Assembly (NCBI RefSeq): GCF_014698735.1
Contig: NZ_JACJTQ010000001.1
Location: 248,001 to 312,000 of the forward strand
Source of the DNA: Anabaena catenula FACHB-362
GTDB lineage: Bacteria > Cyanobacteriota > Cyanobacteriia > Cyanobacteriales > Nostocaceae
Direction: 5' to 3'
Length of the DNA: 64,000 nucleotides
The notes below the pieces were generated by a model. The model was not told the DNA's origin, did not search any database, and saw nothing but the letters and a program-made list of their open reading frames with translations. Below are positions 9,902 to 20,839 of this stretch, in pieces (position 1 is the stretch's first letter; each line of letters starts with the position of its first letter). The translations under genes and the position numbers were made by a program.

Positions 9902-10282
9902 TTATTTGCCAGGGGCTTTTTTCTTCCCAGCTACTGTCTGCCTTCTACCACGTCTAGTTCTAGCATTGGTACGGGTTCTTTGCCCTCTGACTGGTAATCC
10001 CATGCGATGGCGACGACCTCTGTAAGTGCCTATATCAACTAGACGCTTGATATTCATCGCTTCTAAGCGCCGCAAGTCGCCTTCGACTTGATAGTTGCTT
10101 TCTATTTCCCCACGCAGGGCGGCAACATCGGCATCACTTAAGTCTTTAACGCGGGTGTCTGGGTTCACACCGGTCGCTGCTAAGATTTCTTGCGACCTTG
10201 ATAACCCAATTCCGTAAATGTAAGTTAGACCAATTTCGACACGCTTGTCGCGTGGAAGGTCTACTCCGGAGATCCGTGCCAC
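9902..10282 (-). CDS. rpsM: 30S ribosomal protein S13
   Basis: S13 in the head of the small subunit contacts S19 and the large subunit. The 126-residue product has [20 protein letters not shown], the helix-two-turn-helix region, and the tail [18 protein letters not shown]. It follows rpmJ and precedes rpsK. Confidence 0.97.
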   Translation of the reverse strand: MARISGVDLPRDKRVEIGLTYIYGIGLSRSQEILAATGVNPDTRVKDLSDADVAALRGEIESNYQVEGDLRRLEAMNIKRLVDIGTYRGRRHRMGLPVRGQRTRTNARTRRGRRQTVAGKKKAPGK

Positions 10283-10393
10283 AATTAATCTCTCCCTATT
10301 TTTCTGGTAATCGCAGTTTGCAAAACGTGATTAATCGCGTCTTTTCGTTTTGATGGTGATCTGGTATAGTACCAAGCTCTTCTAGTCAGAGCG

Positions 10394-10507
10394 CTATCCT
10401 TGACGTTGTTTGTGCTTGGGGTTAACACAAATCACCATGACGCGACCACGGCGTTTGATCACGTTACATTTTTCACAAATTTTCTTGACTGAGGCTCTGA
10501 CTTTCAT
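10394..10507 (-). CDS. rpmJ: 50S ribosomal protein L36
   Basis: A 37-residue gene, too short for most ORF cut-offs, begins [20 protein letters not shown] and ends HKQRQG. It has the C-x2-C and C-x-H-like zinc ligands (C11, C14, C27 and H32) of the zinc-binding L36 form. It lies between infA and rpsM, its standard place. L36 stabilises rRNA folding in the large subunit. Confidence 0.96.
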   Translation of the reverse strand: MKVRASVKKICEKCNVIKRRGRVMVICVNPKHKQRQG

Positions 10508-10624
10508 GCCTTTTCTAATTGACTCCAAATAGTAAATTATAGCATTTCTAGAGAAAATAATTCAGTTAAGTAACTGGGAAAACCCCAAAAAAAGCTGCTT
10601 TATGGTAATATTTTCTGCATAGAT

Positions 10625-10849
10625 TTACTTTTTCCGCAGTCTATAGGTAATTCTCCCTTTTGTTAAGTCATAGGGCGTTAACTCCACTTTGACGCGATCG
10701 CCGGGTAAAATTTTGATGTAATTACGGCGAATCTTGCCAGAAATATGTGCTAGTACGTTAAAGCCATTGTCTAGGTCAACTCGAAACATTGCATTAGGCA
10801 ATGACTCGGTGACCGTACCTTCCATTTCAATCAAATCTTGCTTAGACAA
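10625..10849 (-). CDS. infA: Translation initiation factor IF-1
   Basis: IF-1 blocks the A site during initiation together with IF-2 and IF-3. The 74-residue OB-fold protein reads [19 protein letters not shown] at its start and ends [10 protein letters not shown]. The start codon is TTG at 10849: the frame is closed by a TGA five codons upstream, no ATG or GTG lies between, and a GAGG ribosome-binding site precedes it by 10 bases. The weak start may limit expression. It lies between adk and rpmJ. Confidence 0.96.
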
Positions 10850-11029
10850 TTTGTTTTTTCCTCAACTCAACAATCTCCTGTGACCAAGCAGTATTTTCAT
10901 CTGCACAAGAACACAATTTGAGAAATATATCAACAGTTTATTAATATATCTTAGCTAAAAGGGAACTGAGACTGGGATCTGGGGACTGGGAAAATTGCTC
11001 CCCCTGCTTCCCCTACCTCCCGGTCATAC

Positions 11030-11584
11030 TTAAGCAGCTATGAGATTTTTCAATGAGTCAGTGACTTCAGCTTGGGACTGATTGCCGTTAACCGTCAGGA
11101 GTTTTTGGCGATCGCGGTAATAATCGATCAGGGGGGCAGTTTCCTCGCGGTAAACCTCTAAACGACGACGAATAACTTCTTCGTTATCGTCTTTTCTTCC
11201 TCGTCCCAGCAAGCGGGTAATAACAACGTCGTCTGGTGCATCCAAGTTGACTACCCTTTCACCACCTTGGCCTATCTTTTGCAGTAATTCTGCCAAAAAA
11301 GCCGCTTGGGTTACTTTACGAGGAAAACCGTCAAGAATCCAACCTGTTTTTGTATCTGGTTGATTAAGACGCTCTTCTACTAAGTCCTGAACTAGTTGAT
11401 CAGGAACTAACTCACCCTGATCCATGTAGCTTTGTGCTTTTATGCCCAAAGGTGTTTGGTCTTTAATGGCTTGCCGTAATATATCACCAGTAGAAATATG
11501 GGGAATCTTCAAGAATTCAGCCAAGGTTATTGCCTGAGTTCCTTTACCAGCACCTGGTGGTCCCAAGAAGATTAAGCGAGTCAC
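11030..11584 (-). CDS. adk: Adenylate kinase
   Basis: Adenylate kinase interconverts ATP + AMP and two ADP. The 184-residue product has the P-loop [11 protein letters not shown], the NMP-binding region [12 protein letters not shown], the [10 protein letters not shown] block and [11 protein letters not shown] of the short-lid form (no zinc finger). The start is GTG at 11584, two bases after the secY stop codon, so translation is probably coupled to secY. The secY-adk-infA order is widespread in bacteria. Confidence 0.96.
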   Translation of the reverse strand: MTRLIFLGPPGAGKGTQAITLAEFLKIPHISTGDILRQAIKDQTPLGIKAQSYMDQGELVPDQLVQDLVEERLNQPDTKTGWILDGFPRKVTQAAFLAELLQKIGQGGERVVNLDAPDDVVITRLLGRGRKDDNEEVIRRRLEVYREETAPLIDYYRDRQKLLTVNGNQSQAEVTDSLKNLIAA

Positions 11585-11586
11585 TA

Positions 11587-12897
11587 TTATTTCACCATTC
11601 CTTCATAGCGCTGAGAAATCACATAAGTTTGGACTTGTTTTGCCGTCTCAATTGCCACACCAACCAGAATTAACAAAGATGTAGCACCCAGCCCCTTAAA
11701 AGTTGGCACTTTCAAAGCACTTTCTACAGCTGTGGGAATAATCGCCACCAAACCTAAAAAGATCGCACCCAAAAAAGTGAGTCTATTAGTTACACGCTCA
11801 ATATACTCGCTTGTAGCTTTACCTGGACGAATACCAGGAATACTAGAACCCATTTTTTTCAAGTTCTGAGCTACATCTACGGGGTTGAGAATCAACGACG
11901 AATAGAAGTAACTGAAGAAAACAATGGAAGTTAAATAAACTAGGGCGTATACCCAAGGTGCGGAGCCACCAGGACTGAGATAGGTGTTAACAATGGTTGC
12001 TAATTCTGGGTTTTTGGTGAAATTTGCGATTAAAAGTGGCAAACTCAAGATTGCAGCCGCAAAAATAATCGGCATGACACCGCCAGAATTGAGGCGTAGG
12101 GGTAGATAACTACGCTGCTCTGCCAAAACTCGTCTACCCACTTGGCGACGAGCAGAAATAATCGGGATGCGGCGCATTCCTTCCTGCACAAAGACAATCC
12201 CCACAATTGTTAGCAGGAATACTAAGACTAGAACGATGACGCGACCGACGATTTCCCGTCCCCCAACTTGTACTAAGTCGATGGTGTCGCCTAAAGATTT
12301 GGGTAGAGAAGCAACAATGTTGACAAAAATCAACAATGATGCACCATTACCTATGCCGCGTTCTGTAATTAGTTCTGATGCCCACATAACAAACATAGAA
12401 CCAGCGGTTAGAGCGATCGCTGTTTCAGCCACAAATAGTGGGCCTGGGTTTAAGGCAAACTGTTGCAGGAATAATGCCGAAAAAGCTACGCTTTGTATAA
12501 TTGCCCAACAGACCGTTACATAGCGGGTTATTTGGGATATTTTCCGCCGACCTGCCTCACCTTCATTTTTCTGTAAATTTTCTAAAGAAGGAATTGCTGC
12601 GGTGAGCAATTGGATGATAATGGACGCATTAATGAAAGGCAAAATCCCTAAGGCAAAGACACCTAAAGTAGACAAGCCCCGTCCAGAAAATATATCCAAT
12701 AAACCAAATACGGAATTATTGCCCGAAATGGCCTCAGCAAACCTAACTCTATTAATTCCTGGTATGGGCAAAAAGATTCCCAGGCGAACCAAAATTAAAA
12801 TACCGACGGTAACAAGCAGCCTACCTCTGAGTCCGGCTGCTTGAGCCATCTGCATAAAAGTTTCTTGAGCCGTTGGGGCTTTATCTCGACTGATCAT
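11587..12897 (-). CDS. secY: Protein translocase channel subunit SecY
   Basis: SecY forms the protein-conducting channel in plasma and thylakoid membranes, with SecE and SecG. The 436-residue product has ten hydrophobic segments. Family blocks include [42 protein letters not shown] and the C-terminal SQRYEGMVK. It lies after rplO and just before adk. A secG gene is present elsewhere in this window at about 36 kb. Confidence 0.96.
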   Translation of the reverse strand: MISRDKAPTAQETFMQMAQAAGLRGRLLVTVGILILVRLGIFLPIPGINRVRFAEAISGNNSVFGLLDIFSGRGLSTLGVFALGILPFINASIIIQLLTAAIPSLENLQKNEGEAGRRKISQITRYVTVCWAIIQSVAFSALFLQQFALNPGPLFVAETAIALTAGSMFVMWASELITERGIGNGASLLIFVNIVASLPKSLGDTIDLVQVGGREIVGRVIVLVLVFLLTIVGIVFVQEGMRRIPIISARRQVGRRVLAEQRSYLPLRLNSGGVMPIIFAAAILSLPLLIANFTKNPELATIVNTYLSPGGSAPWVYALVYLTSIVFFSYFYSSLILNPVDVAQNLKKMGSSIPGIRPGKATSEYIERVTNRLTFLGAIFLGLVAIIPTAVESALKVPTFKGLGATSLLILVGVAIETAKQVQTYVISQRYEGMVK

Positions 12898-12968
12898 AGA
12901 GTGCTACCTTTATAGTGAACCAGGCGCGCTGATGCGAGTTGGCTAGCTTTAAATTGCGCTTTCTTGGC

Positions 12969-13415
12969 TCAGGTTAAGACTTCACAACTCCCACCAGCTG
13001 CCTCAATTTTGCTCCGGGCTTGTCCTGTGAAAGCTGCTGCTTGCACCTTGAGCGGAATGCTCAATTCCCCATTACCCAGAATTTTCAATGGACCTTTAGC
13101 AGCGGTAAGGATACCTGCTTCTCTTAAAGAGGCTAAAGTTACTTCAGTGTTGGCAGGTAAGGAGGCTAACTTCTCTACATTAATCGTAGTGTAAATTTTA
13201 CGATTAATAACTGGAAAGCCCTTCAGCTTGGGTAAGCGGCGGTACAATGGCTGTTGACCACCTTCAAACCCAGGTCGAGTACCACTACCAGAACGGGATT
13301 TTTGACCCCGCATCCCTAAACCTGCACTAGCGCCTTGTCCGGCAGAAATACCTCTACCTACACGCTTACGGCGTTTTTTTGAGCCTTTTTGAGGCTTAAC
13401 ATCGTTGAGTCTCAT
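12969..13415 (-). CDS. rplO: 50S ribosomal protein L15
   Basis: L15 is a late-assembly protein of the large subunit. The 148-residue product starts [20 protein letters not shown] and has the glycine-rich [20 protein letters not shown] block that threads into rRNA. It lies between rpsE and secY. rpmD (L30) is absent between rpsE and rplO, which is usual in cyanobacteria. Confidence 0.97.
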   Translation of the reverse strand: MRLNDVKPQKGSKKRRKRVGRGISAGQGASAGLGMRGQKSRSGSGTRPGFEGGQQPLYRRLPKLKGFPVINRKIYTTINVEKLASLPANTEVTLASLREAGILTAAKGPLKILGNGELSIPLKVQAAAFTGQARSKIEAAGGSCEVLT

Positions 13416-13464
13416 GATGTAATTAGTAGTTTTTTAGACTAATACTTAGTAAGAATGTCATCTA

Positions 13465-13992
13465 CTAGATGTAGAGATTCTCAATAGCAATACCCCGATC
13501 TTCAGCAACTTCAGCAAAGGTTCGCAGTGTAGATAGGGCATTAACTGCGGCTCTAGCATTGTTGAGAGGATTGTTGGAACCGAGTTGTTTGGCGAGAACG
13601 TTACGAACTCCTGCCAACTCTAATACAGTCCTTACTGCTCCACCAGCAATTACCCCTGTACCTGGTGCTGCGGGTCGCATCATCACCTTAGCACCGCCAC
13701 CAACGCCATCAATGGGGTGGGGGATAGAATTGGATTTGGTAATAGGAATATCGATCAGATGTTTTTTCCCGTCGGCGACGCCTTTTTTCACGGCACCAAT
13801 TACATCTGAGGCTTTACCTACTCCCACGCCAACTTGACCGCGTTCGTTACCAACGACCACAATCGCCCGGAAGCTTAGTTTTTTACCACCTTTGACGACC
13901 TTACTCACTCGTCGGATCTGAATAACTCGCTCTTGCCAAGTGGTTTCTTCTTTTTTGGCACGTTTTGTTCTAGATTTACGCTCTGTTGCCAT
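13465..13992 (-). CDS. rpsE: 30S ribosomal protein S5
   Basis: S5 is needed for decoding accuracy and mRNA unwinding at the entry site. The 175-residue product has the family blocks [35 protein letters not shown] and [20 protein letters not shown]. It follows rplR after a gap holding repeats. Confidence 0.97.
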   Translation of the reverse strand: MATERKSRTKRAKKEETTWQERVIQIRRVSKVVKGGKKLSFRAIVVVGNERGQVGVGVGKASDVIGAVKKGVADGKKHLIDIPITKSNSIPHPIDGVGGGAKVMMRPAAPGTGVIAGGAVRTVLELAGVRNVLAKQLGSNNPLNNARAAVNALSTLRTFAEVAEDRGIAIENLYI

Positions 13993-14033
13993 AATTAATG
14001 CTCTGGTGAACGTCAGTTGTGAGTCAGTGCATT

Positions 14034-14168
14034 TTTGGGGATTTCCCCCATGAGCATCTGACGTATGCCTACGGCACGCTGTGAGAATGCGTAGCGTCAG
14101 TTGTCAATTGTCATTTGTCTTTTGTCATTTGTTTTGATAGCTAATGACTAATGACTAATGACTAATGA
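14034..14168. repeat. Dispersed palindrome plus AATGACT heptamers inside the spc region
   Basis: Between rplR and rpsE, a GC-rich palindromic fragment (14060-14100, with gcctacggcacgctg and gcgtagcgtc) is joined to heptamer arrays of the CAGTTGTC and AATGACT type. The last four near-perfect AATGACT copies end just before rplR. Ribosomal protein genes in most bacteria are only a few bases apart, so this is inserted repeat DNA. Confidence 0.8.
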
Positions 14169-14177
14169 CGCATGATT

Positions 14178-14540
14178 TTAGAAATCTAAACCAGCCTCCC
14201 GTGCTGCATCAGCTAGTGCTTTAATGCGACCGTGATATAGGTTTCCACCGCGATCAAAGACCACTTGAGTAATACCTTTTTCTAGCGATCGCACTGCTAT
14301 CAATTTACCAACTTGCGCTGATGCATCGCAGTTTGACCCAGAAGCTAAACCAGATTTCAACTCTGGTTCTACAGTTGATGCTGCCACCAGGGTTTGATGC
14401 TGTGTATCATCAATTACCTGAACATAAATATGTTCATTAGAACGGAATACAGCCAGCCGTGGACGTTCTGGTGAACCGCTAACTTTGCCACGAACGCGCC
14501 GATGGCGACGCTGTTTTGATTCTCTACGAGTAAGTTTCAT
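14178..14540 (-). CDS. rplR: 50S ribosomal protein L18
   Basis: L18 binds 5S rRNA. The 120-residue product has [20 protein letters not shown] and the tail [17 protein letters not shown] of the family. It begins two bases after the rplF stop codon, suggesting coupled translation. Confidence 0.97.
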   Translation of the reverse strand: MKLTRRESKQRRHRRVRGKVSGSPERPRLAVFRSNEHIYVQVIDDTQHQTLVAASTVEPELKSGLASGSNCDASAQVGKLIAVRSLEKGITQVVFDRGGNLYHGRIKALADAAREAGLDF

Positions 14541-14542
14541 GT

Positions 14543-15091
14543 TTACTTCTTACCACCCTTACCAGTCTTACCAGCTTTGCGTCTGACCACTTCACCGGCA
14601 TAGCGAATGCCTTTACCTTTGTAAGGTTCGGGTGGACGAACTGCACGGACTTTAGCTGCTGTGTTGCCTACAATTTCTTTGTCATAGCCACTGACTATGA
14701 CATTGGTAGTACCTTCAACTGCAAATTGAATTCCATCTGGTGGTTCTATTTGCACTTGATGGCTGTAACCCATATTTAAAACTAAGTTACGGCCTTGTAC
14801 TTGGGCGCGGTAACCTACCCCTTGAATTTCCAACCGACGTTGAAAACCAATGGATACTCCCTCAACCATGTTGGCAACTAAAGTCCGGCTTAAACCGTGT
14901 AGTTGCCTAGATGTGCGGGTTTCATCCCGACGTGTTACTAATAATGTTTCCCCTTCCTGGGAGACTGTAACATTAGCAGGTAAAGTGCGTGAAAGTTCGC
15001 CTTTTGGACCTTTCACGACTACACTAGTGCCATCAATCGCCACTTGTACTTTGGCGGGAACAGTAATTGGACGTTTACCAATTCGAGACAT
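14543..15091 (-). CDS. rplF: 50S ribosomal protein L6
   Basis: L6 sits near the factor-binding centre of the large subunit. The 182-residue product starts [20 protein letters not shown] and has the conserved [20 protein letters not shown] block near the end. It is separated from rpsH by about 200 bp of repeat-bearing DNA. Confidence 0.97.
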   Translation of the reverse strand: MSRIGKRPITVPAKVQVAIDGTSVVVKGPKGELSRTLPANVTVSQEGETLLVTRRDETRTSRQLHGLSRTLVANMVEGVSIGFQRRLEIQGVGYRAQVQGRNLVLNMGYSHQVQIEPPDGIQFAVEGTTNVIVSGYDKEIVGNTAAKVRAVRPPEPYKGKGIRYAGEVVRRKAGKTGKGGKK

Positions 15092-15296
15092 GATTTTTTG
15101 TCAGTTGTTCAGTTGTCAGTTCTGAGTCAGCGCTCACAACAGGCGGTTTTCCTATTTAGGTGGAAGTCATTCCGTCTTGGGTGCGACTGAGGTTCACCTA
15201 AGCTATGCCGGAGGCATCACTCGTGAGGGTCAGTTGTCAGTTTTCGGTTGAACTGACTATTGACGTTCGCGAATGCGTGCCGGAAGCAATTGACGA
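15092..15296. repeat. Repeat-bearing spacer between rpsH and rplF
   Basis: The spacer contains CAGTTGTC-type heptamers (15099-15120 and 15230-15242) and a palindromic GC-rich stretch (15200-15225, TATGCCGGAGGCAT). No gene is seen. It interrupts an otherwise tightly packed operon. Confidence 0.7.
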
Positions 15297-15698
15297 CTAC
15301 CAAACGTAGCAAAGCACTTCACCACCTAAATTCTGACGGCGTGCTTCGCGGTCAGTCATAATACCACTGGATGTAGAAATAATGGCGATACCGATACCGC
15401 CTAGTACTCTTGGTAATTCTTTTCGATTGGAGTAAACTCGCAAACCGGGCTTACTCACTCGCTTCAAGGCAGTGATTAGGGGTTGGCGATTTTTGCCCTT
15501 GTATTTCAGGGAAATCACCAGATTGCGCGTTACCCCTTCTCCTGATTCTCCAAATTCAGCAATAAAGCCTTCGTTCTGTAGAACTTTAGCAATATTACGA
15601 GTCATTTTTGTTGCTGGCACTTGTGTAGTTTGATGCCTTGCCAGATTAGCATTGCGGATGCGCGTCAGCATATCTGCAATTGTGTCGTTAGCCGCCAT
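15297..15698 (-). CDS. rpsH: 30S ribosomal protein S8
   Basis: S8 binds helix 21 of 16S rRNA early in assembly. The 133-residue product has [19 protein letters not shown] at the start and the terminal block [17 protein letters not shown]. It follows rplE by 20 bp. rpsN (S14) is missing between rplE and rpsH, as is usual in cyanobacteria. Confidence 0.97.
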   Translation of the reverse strand: MAANDTIADMLTRIRNANLARHQTTQVPATKMTRNIAKVLQNEGFIAEFGESGEGVTRNLVISLKYKGKNRQPLITALKRVSKPGLRVYSNRKELPRVLGGIGIAIISTSSGIMTDREARRQNLGGEVLCYVW

Positions 15699-15718
15699 CG
15701 TTCCCTCTTTAGATGAAC

Positions 15719-16267
15719 TTATTGATCGCGAAAGGGCATTCCCATTTCTTTAAGTAAGGCGCGACCCTCTTCGTCATTTTTTGCTGTGGTGATGATAGAA
15801 ATATCGAGACCACGGACTTGATCGATGCTGTCGTACTCGACTTCTGGAAAAATTAGCTGTTCTCTTACACCCAGAGTGTAGTTGCCCCGTCCGTCAAAGC
15901 TTTTGGGACTAACGCCGCGAAAGTCGCGTATTCTGGGCAATGAAAGGCTAACAAGTCGGTCAAGAAAGGCATACATCCGTTCGCCTCTCAAAGTCACCAT
16001 GATACCAACAGGCATACCTTGACGAATTTTGAAGCCAGCGATCGCCTTTTTTGCCCTTGTCACTACTGGTTTTTGACCAGTGATCAGTGCAATTTCGTTT
16101 AAAGACGCTTCTAATGCTTTAGCATTTTGAGCAGCTTCTCCCAAACCCCGGTTAATAGTTATTTTTACTACCTTCGGTACTTGATGTACATTGGTGTATT
16201 GAAACTGATTAATCAGTTTGGGGACAATTGTCTCTTGGTATAAGTTTTTGAGTCTGGTTGTCGCCAT
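15719..16267 (-). CDS. rplE: 50S ribosomal protein L5
   Basis: L5 binds 5S rRNA and contacts the P-site tRNA. The 182-residue product has the family blocks [19 protein letters not shown] and [20 protein letters not shown] and the end [10 protein letters not shown]. It follows rplX after a 110-bp gap holding AT-rich direct repeats (aattaaaaattaaaaattcc). Confidence 0.97.
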   Translation of the reverse strand: MATTRLKNLYQETIVPKLINQFQYTNVHQVPKVVKITINRGLGEAAQNAKALEASLNEIALITGQKPVVTRAKKAIAGFKIRQGMPVGIMVTLRGERMYAFLDRLVSLSLPRIRDFRGVSPKSFDGRGNYTLGVREQLIFPEVEYDSIDQVRGLDISIITTAKNDEEGRALLKEMGMPFRDQ

Positions 16268-16377
16268 AGTTGTTTGTCCTTATTATCCCTGGGCTTGGTC
16301 AGGGTCGCTGCGCTGCAATTAAAAATTAAAAATTCCAAATTAAAAAATTGAAACTATTCATTTTTAATTGTTAATTT

Positions 16378-16725
16378 TTAATTGTTGAGTATCTCGCCTG
16401 TTTTTTTGAGCATCCTGACTTTCTTACCCTCGGCGGTGAAAGTGTAGCAGACGCGACTGGCGACGTTTTGCTTGGTGGAATAAAGCATCACGTTAGAGCT
16501 ATGAATTGGGAATTCCTGGGTGATGATCTGCCCCGATTCCCCTTCTTGCTGAGGTTTAACGTGTTTGGTTTTAATATTCACACCTTTGATAAGGACTTTG
16601 CTGAGTTGGGGTAGTGCTTTGATCACTTCACCAACTTTACCCTTATCTTTACCAGCTATCACTTGTACAGTGTCACCGGTTTTAACGTGCATTTTGTGGA
16701 AAACTTTTGGTTGTGGCTTTGCCAT
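16378..16725 (-). CDS. rplX: 50S ribosomal protein L24
   Basis: L24 starts large-subunit assembly. The 115-residue product has the KOW motif [20 protein letters not shown] and the block [12 protein letters not shown]. The ATG at 16725 overlaps the rplN stop codon by one base, so the two are translationally coupled. Confidence 0.97.
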   Translation of the reverse strand: MAKPQPKVFHKMHVKTGDTVQVIAGKDKGKVGEVIKALPQLSKVLIKGVNIKTKHVKPQQEGESGQIITQEFPIHSSNVMLYSTKQNVASRVCYTFTAEGKKVRMLKKTGEILNN

Positions 16726-17093
16726 TACAGCACCTCTGGAGCCAGAGAAACAATTTTGGTGAAATTTTTATCGCGTAATTCCCGTGCCACTGGGCCAAAG
16801 ACCCGTGTACCTCTGGGATTACCATCTTTGTTGATGATCACAGCGGCGTTGTCATCAAAACGAATGCTCATACCGCTGTCTCTATTAATACTTTTTCTAG
16901 TACGCACAATGACAGCTTCTACAACATCAGACTTTTTTACAGCCATGTTGGGTGTGGACTCTTTGACAACGGCGATAATTTTATCGCCCACGCCACCGTA
17001 ACGGCGGTTACCTGCACCTAATACGCGGATGCACATTAGCTTTTTGGCACCGCTATTATCTGCGACATTCAGGTAGGTTTGGGGTTGAATCAC
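16725..17093 (-). CDS. rplN: 50S ribosomal protein L14
   Basis: L14 forms part of an intersubunit bridge. The 122-residue product has [20 protein letters not shown] and [20 protein letters not shown]. The start codon is GTG at 17093. It lies 41 bp after rpsQ and overlaps rplX by one base. Confidence 0.97.
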   Translation of the reverse strand: MIQPQTYLNVADNSGAKKLMCIRVLGAGNRRYGGVGDKIIAVVKESTPNMAVKKSDVVEAVIVRTRKSINRDSGMSIRFDDNAAVIINKDGNPRGTRVFGPVARELRDKNFTKIVSLAPEVL

Positions 17094-17134
17094 AATCGGT
17101 CTCCCTTAGGAAGTTTGTGGCTTTGGAACAACTA

Positions 17135-17386
17135 TTAAGTTGTAGATTTAGTGTTGAGGATTTCTGTGATTTGCCAGCGTTTGGTTTTACTCAGAGGTCT
17201 AGTTTCCCGAATGCGGACGCGATCGCCCACTTTGCAGTTATTTTCCTCATCGTGGACTTTATATCTCTGAGTTTTAACTACAATCTTGCCGTACTTGGGA
17301 TGAGGAGCGCGGTTTTCTACAGCCACTACCACCGTTTTTTGCATTTTGTCGCTCACTACCAAGCCAACTCGTTCTTTGACTGCCAT
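17135..17386 (-). CDS. rpsQ: 30S ribosomal protein S17
   Basis: S17 is an early-binding OB-fold protein of the small subunit. The 83-residue product has [19 protein letters not shown] and [20 protein letters not shown]. It begins six bases after rpmC ends. Confidence 0.97.
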   Translation of the reverse strand: MAVKERVGLVVSDKMQKTVVVAVENRAPHPKYGKIVVKTQRYKVHDEENNCKVGDRVRIRETRPLSKTKRWQITEILNTKSTT

Positions 17387-17392
17387 AATCTC

Positions 17393-17620
17393 CTACTTTT
17401 CTTCTTTAGTCGGCTGACTTGCTGCCCGTTGGCGTTCTCCCTCTACTGTGAGTAATTGGGACAAGCGATGGCGAGCGTGTCTGAACTGGTGAGGTTTCTC
17501 TAGTTGTCTAGTGGCTTTCTGCAAGCGCAACTGAAACAGTTGTCTTTTAACAGCGATAATTTCCTCAGCCAGCTTTTCGTCACTCAATTCTCTAGCTTCT
17601 GATACTTTGGGAAGAGGCAT
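17393..17620 (-). CDS. rpmC: 50S ribosomal protein L29
   Basis: L29 lies at the tunnel exit where chaperones and SRP dock. The 75-residue helical product has the pattern ELSDEKLAEEIIAVKRQLFQ and LRLQKATRQLEKPHQFRHAR of the family. It begins three bases after rplP ends. Confidence 0.95.
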   Translation of the reverse strand: MPLPKVSEARELSDEKLAEEIIAVKRQLFQLRLQKATRQLEKPHQFRHARHRLSQLLTVEGERQRAASQPTKEEK

Positions 17621-17623
17621 AAC

Positions 17624-18049
17624 CTACTCCTGCTCCTGTGGTTGAGAGCGTGCAATAAACTTAGTTTTAATTGGTAGTTTGTAGTCAGCCAAGCGCATAG
17701 CTTCACGGGCAATTTCTTCGGAAACACCAGCGATTTCAAAAAGAATCCGCCCTGGCTTAACTACAGCTACCCAAAATTCAGGGTTACCCTTACCGGAACC
17801 CATCCGGGTTTCAGCGGGACGCATGGTTACAGGTTTATCCGGGAAAATCCGAATCCATATCTTTCCACCCCGACGGATATAACGGGTCATGGCTCGACGA
17901 GAAGCTTCGATTTGCCGGGAGGTAATCCAAGCTGGTTCTTGCGCTTGGAGGGCGAAATCACCAAAGTTGAGGGTGCTGCCACGGCTGGCTAGACCCTCCA
18001 TCCTTCCGCGTTGTTGTTTGCGGAATTTAGTTCTTCTAGGGCTTAACAT
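17624..18049 (-). CDS. rplP: 50S ribosomal protein L16
   Basis: L16 organises the A-site region of the large subunit. The 141-residue product starts [20 protein letters not shown] and has [20 protein letters not shown]. It is separated from rpsC by an STRR array instead of the usual few bases. Confidence 0.97.
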   Translation of the reverse strand: MLSPRRTKFRKQQRGRMEGLASRGSTLNFGDFALQAQEPAWITSRQIEASRRAMTRYIRRGGKIWIRIFPDKPVTMRPAETRMGSGKGNPEFWVAVVKPGRILFEIAGVSEEIAREAMRLADYKLPIKTKFIARSQPQEQE

Positions 18050-18054
18050 GATTT

Positions 18055-18145
18055 GTCAGTTGTCGGTTGTCGGTTGTCGGTTGTCAGTTGTCAGTTGTCA
18101 GTCGTCAGCTTGTTTTACCACTGACTATTGACTACTGACCATTGA
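18055..18145. repeat. GTTGTCG/CAGTTGT heptamer array between rpsC and rplP
   Basis: Seven to eight near-identical heptamers (GTTGTCG, GTTGTCA, GTCGTCA) run from about 18055 to 18106. They are followed by ACTGAC-TATTGACT-type units up to the rpsC stop codon. It is an STRR-type array inside a ribosomal protein operon. Confidence 0.85.
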
Positions 18146-18913
18146 CTATCCTTCATTTGAGCGGTCTTCAAATTGCTGGCGACGACGTTGTTGTTGACGG
18201 CGACGAGGATCTCGGTCGCGGTCTCGGTCGCGTGTTGCTGGTGGGGGTGGAATTTCTTCCTGTCCAGGAATAATTTCTCCCTTAAACACCCAAACTTTGA
18301 TGCCCAAAATGCCGTAAACCGTTTGCGCTGTGCAGTAAGAGTAGTCAATATCAGCCCGTAAGGTATGTAAAGGTACTCTACCTTCCCGTGTCCACTCTGT
18401 CCGGGCAATTTCTGCACCGTTAAGCCGACCACTGACTTGCACTTTAATCCCTTGTACACCAGCCCTTTGAGCGCGCTGAATAGCTTGACGTACTACCCGA
18501 CGGAAGGAAACGCGGCGTTCCAATTGTTGAGCAATGTATTCAGCAATCAAGTAGGCATCAGCATCAACTCGTTGAACTTCAACTACGTTAATGCGAATTT
18601 GGCGGTTGCTACCCAACAGTTCTTGGAGTCCGGTACGCAATGATTCTATACCTTGTCCACCGCGACCTACAACTACACCTGGTCTAGCTGTACGCACTTC
18701 TAGGTCGATTTGGTCAGCTTTGCGCTCAATCCGTACTTCGGATATTCCGGCGTTGTTTTGAGCGTATCTACCCAGTTTTTGTTCTATGTAATTACGGAGT
18801 TTGTGGTCTTCTTGTAATAGTTCTGGATAACGGTCAGGAACGGCAAACCAACGGGATTGATGTTCTTGAGTAATACCCAGACGAAAACCGACTGGATGAA
18901 TTTTCTGTCCCAC
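18146..18913 (-). CDS. rpsC: 30S ribosomal protein S3
   Basis: S3 lines the mRNA entry channel. The 255-residue product has two KH-like domains ([36 protein letters not shown]) and the block [19 protein letters not shown]. The start codon is GTG at 18913. The last 30 residues are an unusual tail made of Arg-Asp and Arg/Gln runs ([20 protein letters not shown]), encoded by a simple repeated DNA stretch; it is an extension beyond the core family length and probably binds rRNA or mRNA non-specifically. Confidence 0.97.
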   Translation of the reverse strand: MGQKIHPVGFRLGITQEHQSRWFAVPDRYPELLQEDHKLRNYIEQKLGRYAQNNAGISEVRIERKADQIDLEVRTARPGVVVGRGGQGIESLRTGLQELLGSNRQIRINVVEVQRVDADAYLIAEYIAQQLERRVSFRRVVRQAIQRAQRAGVQGIKVQVSGRLNGAEIARTEWTREGRVPLHTLRADIDYSYCTAQTVYGILGIKVWVFKGEIIPGQEEIPPPPATRDRDRDRDPRRRQQQRRRQQFEDRSNEG

Positions 18914-18964
18914 AAATGCTTCCTCTAAAATTTCTTACTGTACGCAATTGGTTGTGTCTATTGC

Positions 18965-19324
18965 TTATTTAGCAGCGGTGCCAGCGCCCACAGCTACAGT
19001 AATATGACAGGTTGGTTTGCGAATTTGGTAAGCTCGACCCTGCGCTCTAGGTTGAAACCGTTTCAGCACTGGGCCTTGGTCGGCATATGCCTGAGTAATC
19101 ACTAGTTCGGCTCTATCTAGCCCTTCATTATGTTCAGCATTAGCGGCAGCACTTCTGAGTACCTTCAATACTGGCTCACAAGCTCGATAGGGCATGAATT
19201 CTAGGATAATTAGGGCTTCTCGATATGACCGCCCCCGGATTTGGTCGAGTACTCGACGGACTTTGTAGGCAGAAATGCGGATATAACGAGCGATCGCTTT
19301 AACTTCTGTAGTATCAGTTGCCAT
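18965..19324 (-). CDS. rplV: 50S ribosomal protein L22
   Basis: L22 has a beta-hairpin lining the peptide exit tunnel. The 119-residue product has [20 protein letters not shown] and [21 protein letters not shown] chose the ATG at 19324 ([11 protein letters not shown]); seven extra in-frame codons upstream to 19345 look like leader sequence. Confidence 0.96.
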   Translation of the reverse strand: MATDTTEVKAIARYIRISAYKVRRVLDQIRGRSYREALIILEFMPYRACEPVLKVLRSAAANAEHNEGLDRAELVITQAYADQGPVLKRFQPRAQGRAYQIRKPTCHITVAVGAGTAAK

Positions 19325-19419
19325 AATTTTCTCCATCTTTATCAATTAAAAATTTAAATTTAAAAATTTAAAAATGGCAGTTGTTCATTTTTAATTTTTA
19401 ATTCTGAATTTTTAATTGA

Positions 19420-19698
19420 TTATCTGCCTGATTTCTTGTCACTTTTACCATGACCTCTGTAGGTACGTGTTGGGGCAAATTCTCCCAACTTATGACCCAC
19501 CATCTGTTCATTTACAAACACTGGAACGTGTTGTCTTCCGTTGTGAACAGCTATTGTATGGCCTACCATCATCGGTAAAATTGTCGAGGCTCTTGACCAA
19601 GTTTTGATCACTTGCTTTTCATTTTTTGCGTTCAGCTTTTCCAGCTTACTGAGCAAATGATCGGCAACGAAAGGACCTTTTTTTAGAGAACGACCCAT
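19420..19698 (-). CDS. rpsS: 30S ribosomal protein S19
   Basis: S19 works with S13 in the head of the small subunit. The 92-residue product has [38 protein letters not shown] and [19 protein letters not shown]. It follows rplB after a gap holding GGATTTT heptamers. Confidence 0.97.
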   Translation of the reverse strand: MGRSLKKGPFVADHLLSKLEKLNAKNEKQVIKTWSRASTILPMMVGHTIAVHNGRQHVPVFVNEQMVGHKLGEFAPTRTYRGHGKSDKKSGR

Positions 19699-19840
19699 AG
19701 TTAGATTTTGGATTTTGGATTTTGGATTTTGAATTTCTAATTTTGGATTTTGGATAATTAAGGTGTCTGAGCAGGCTTCAAAAACTTTGAATGCTTAAAA
19801 ACAGACCCCATCTAAAATCCAAAATTTAAAATCTCAAATT
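19699..19840. repeat. Heptamer repeats between rplB and rpsS
   Basis: Runs of a GGATTTT heptamer (19705-19728 and 19743-19755) and the related AAAATCC/AAAATCT units (19814-19835) fill this spacer. No gene is present. Confidence 0.75.
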
Positions 19841-20704
19841 CTAGGACTGACGACCGCCACGTCCGCGTTTAGAAGATTTACGACGACGACGAACAATTAG
19901 TTTTGTACTCGCTTTCTTGCGATTACGTGTCTTTGCACCCAAAGTAGGTTTACCCCAAGGTGTCACAGGACCCGATCTACCGATGGGCGCTCTACCTTCA
20001 CCACCACCATGTGGGTGGTCTACTGGGTTCATGACGCTACCTCTGACCTTGGGACGACGACCTTTCCAGCGATTTCGTCCGGCTTTACCAGCACTAAGGT
20101 TTCTCGCGTCGGTGTTACCTACTTGTCCAATGGTGGCGTAGCATTCACGGCGAATCAGGCGAACTTCACCGGAAGGTAACTTGAGAGTGACATAATTGCC
20201 CTCTTTTGCCGCAACTTCGGCTTTTGCACCAGCAGCACGCACGATTTGACCGCCTTTACCTGGAGTCATTTCGACGTTGTGAACTGTAGTACCTAAAGGA
20301 ATCCTAGACAGAGGTAAGGCATTACCATCTTCAAACGGAGCCTCAGCGCCAGCAATAATTGTTGCGCCAACTTTCAATCCATTAGGATGTAAAATATACC
20401 GTTTTTCGCCATCTGCGTACAACACCAGAGCGATGCGCGCATTCCGGTTAGGATCGTATTCAATTGCTGTGACTGTAGCAGCAATATCCCGTTTATCTCT
20501 CTTAAAGTCGATAATCCGGTAAAGTTGTTTGTGGCCGCCACCCCGACGACGGCTGGTTATCCGCCCTTGATTGTTCCGTCCTTTGGGACGGTGTACTGAC
20601 TCAGTTAGTGATTTTTCTGGCTCAGTTTTGGTAATTTCCGCGAAGTCGGAGACTATAACTTGGCGAGTACTGGGGGTATAAGGGCGATAAGAACGAGTAC
20701 CCAT
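19841..20704 (-). CDS. rplB: 50S ribosomal protein L2
   Basis: L2 is needed for subunit joining and peptidyl transfer. The 287-residue product has the family blocks [38 protein letters not shown] and the strongly conserved [19 protein letters not shown] containing the functional histidine region. The tail is rich in Arg and Lys. Confidence 0.97.
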   Translation of the reverse strand: MGTRSYRPYTPSTRQVIVSDFAEITKTEPEKSLTESVHRPKGRNNQGRITSRRRGGGHKQLYRIIDFKRDKRDIAATVTAIEYDPNRNARIALVLYADGEKRYILHPNGLKVGATIIAGAEAPFEDGNALPLSRIPLGTTVHNVEMTPGKGGQIVRAAGAKAEVAAKEGNYVTLKLPSGEVRLIRRECYATIGQVGNTDARNLSAGKAGRNRWKGRRPKVRGSVMNPVDHPHGGGEGRAPIGRSGPVTPWGKPTLGAKTRNRKKASTKLIVRRRRKSSKRGRGGRQS

Positions 20705-20839
20705 AAGTGATTTTGGATTTCGGATTTTCGATTTTGGATTCAGAATTTTTTGAATTTCGATTTCCGATTTTTAATTGTTTCTTGGCAATTATTTATTAAC
20801 TAGCCCAATCTAAAATCTAAAATCTAAAATCTAAAATTC

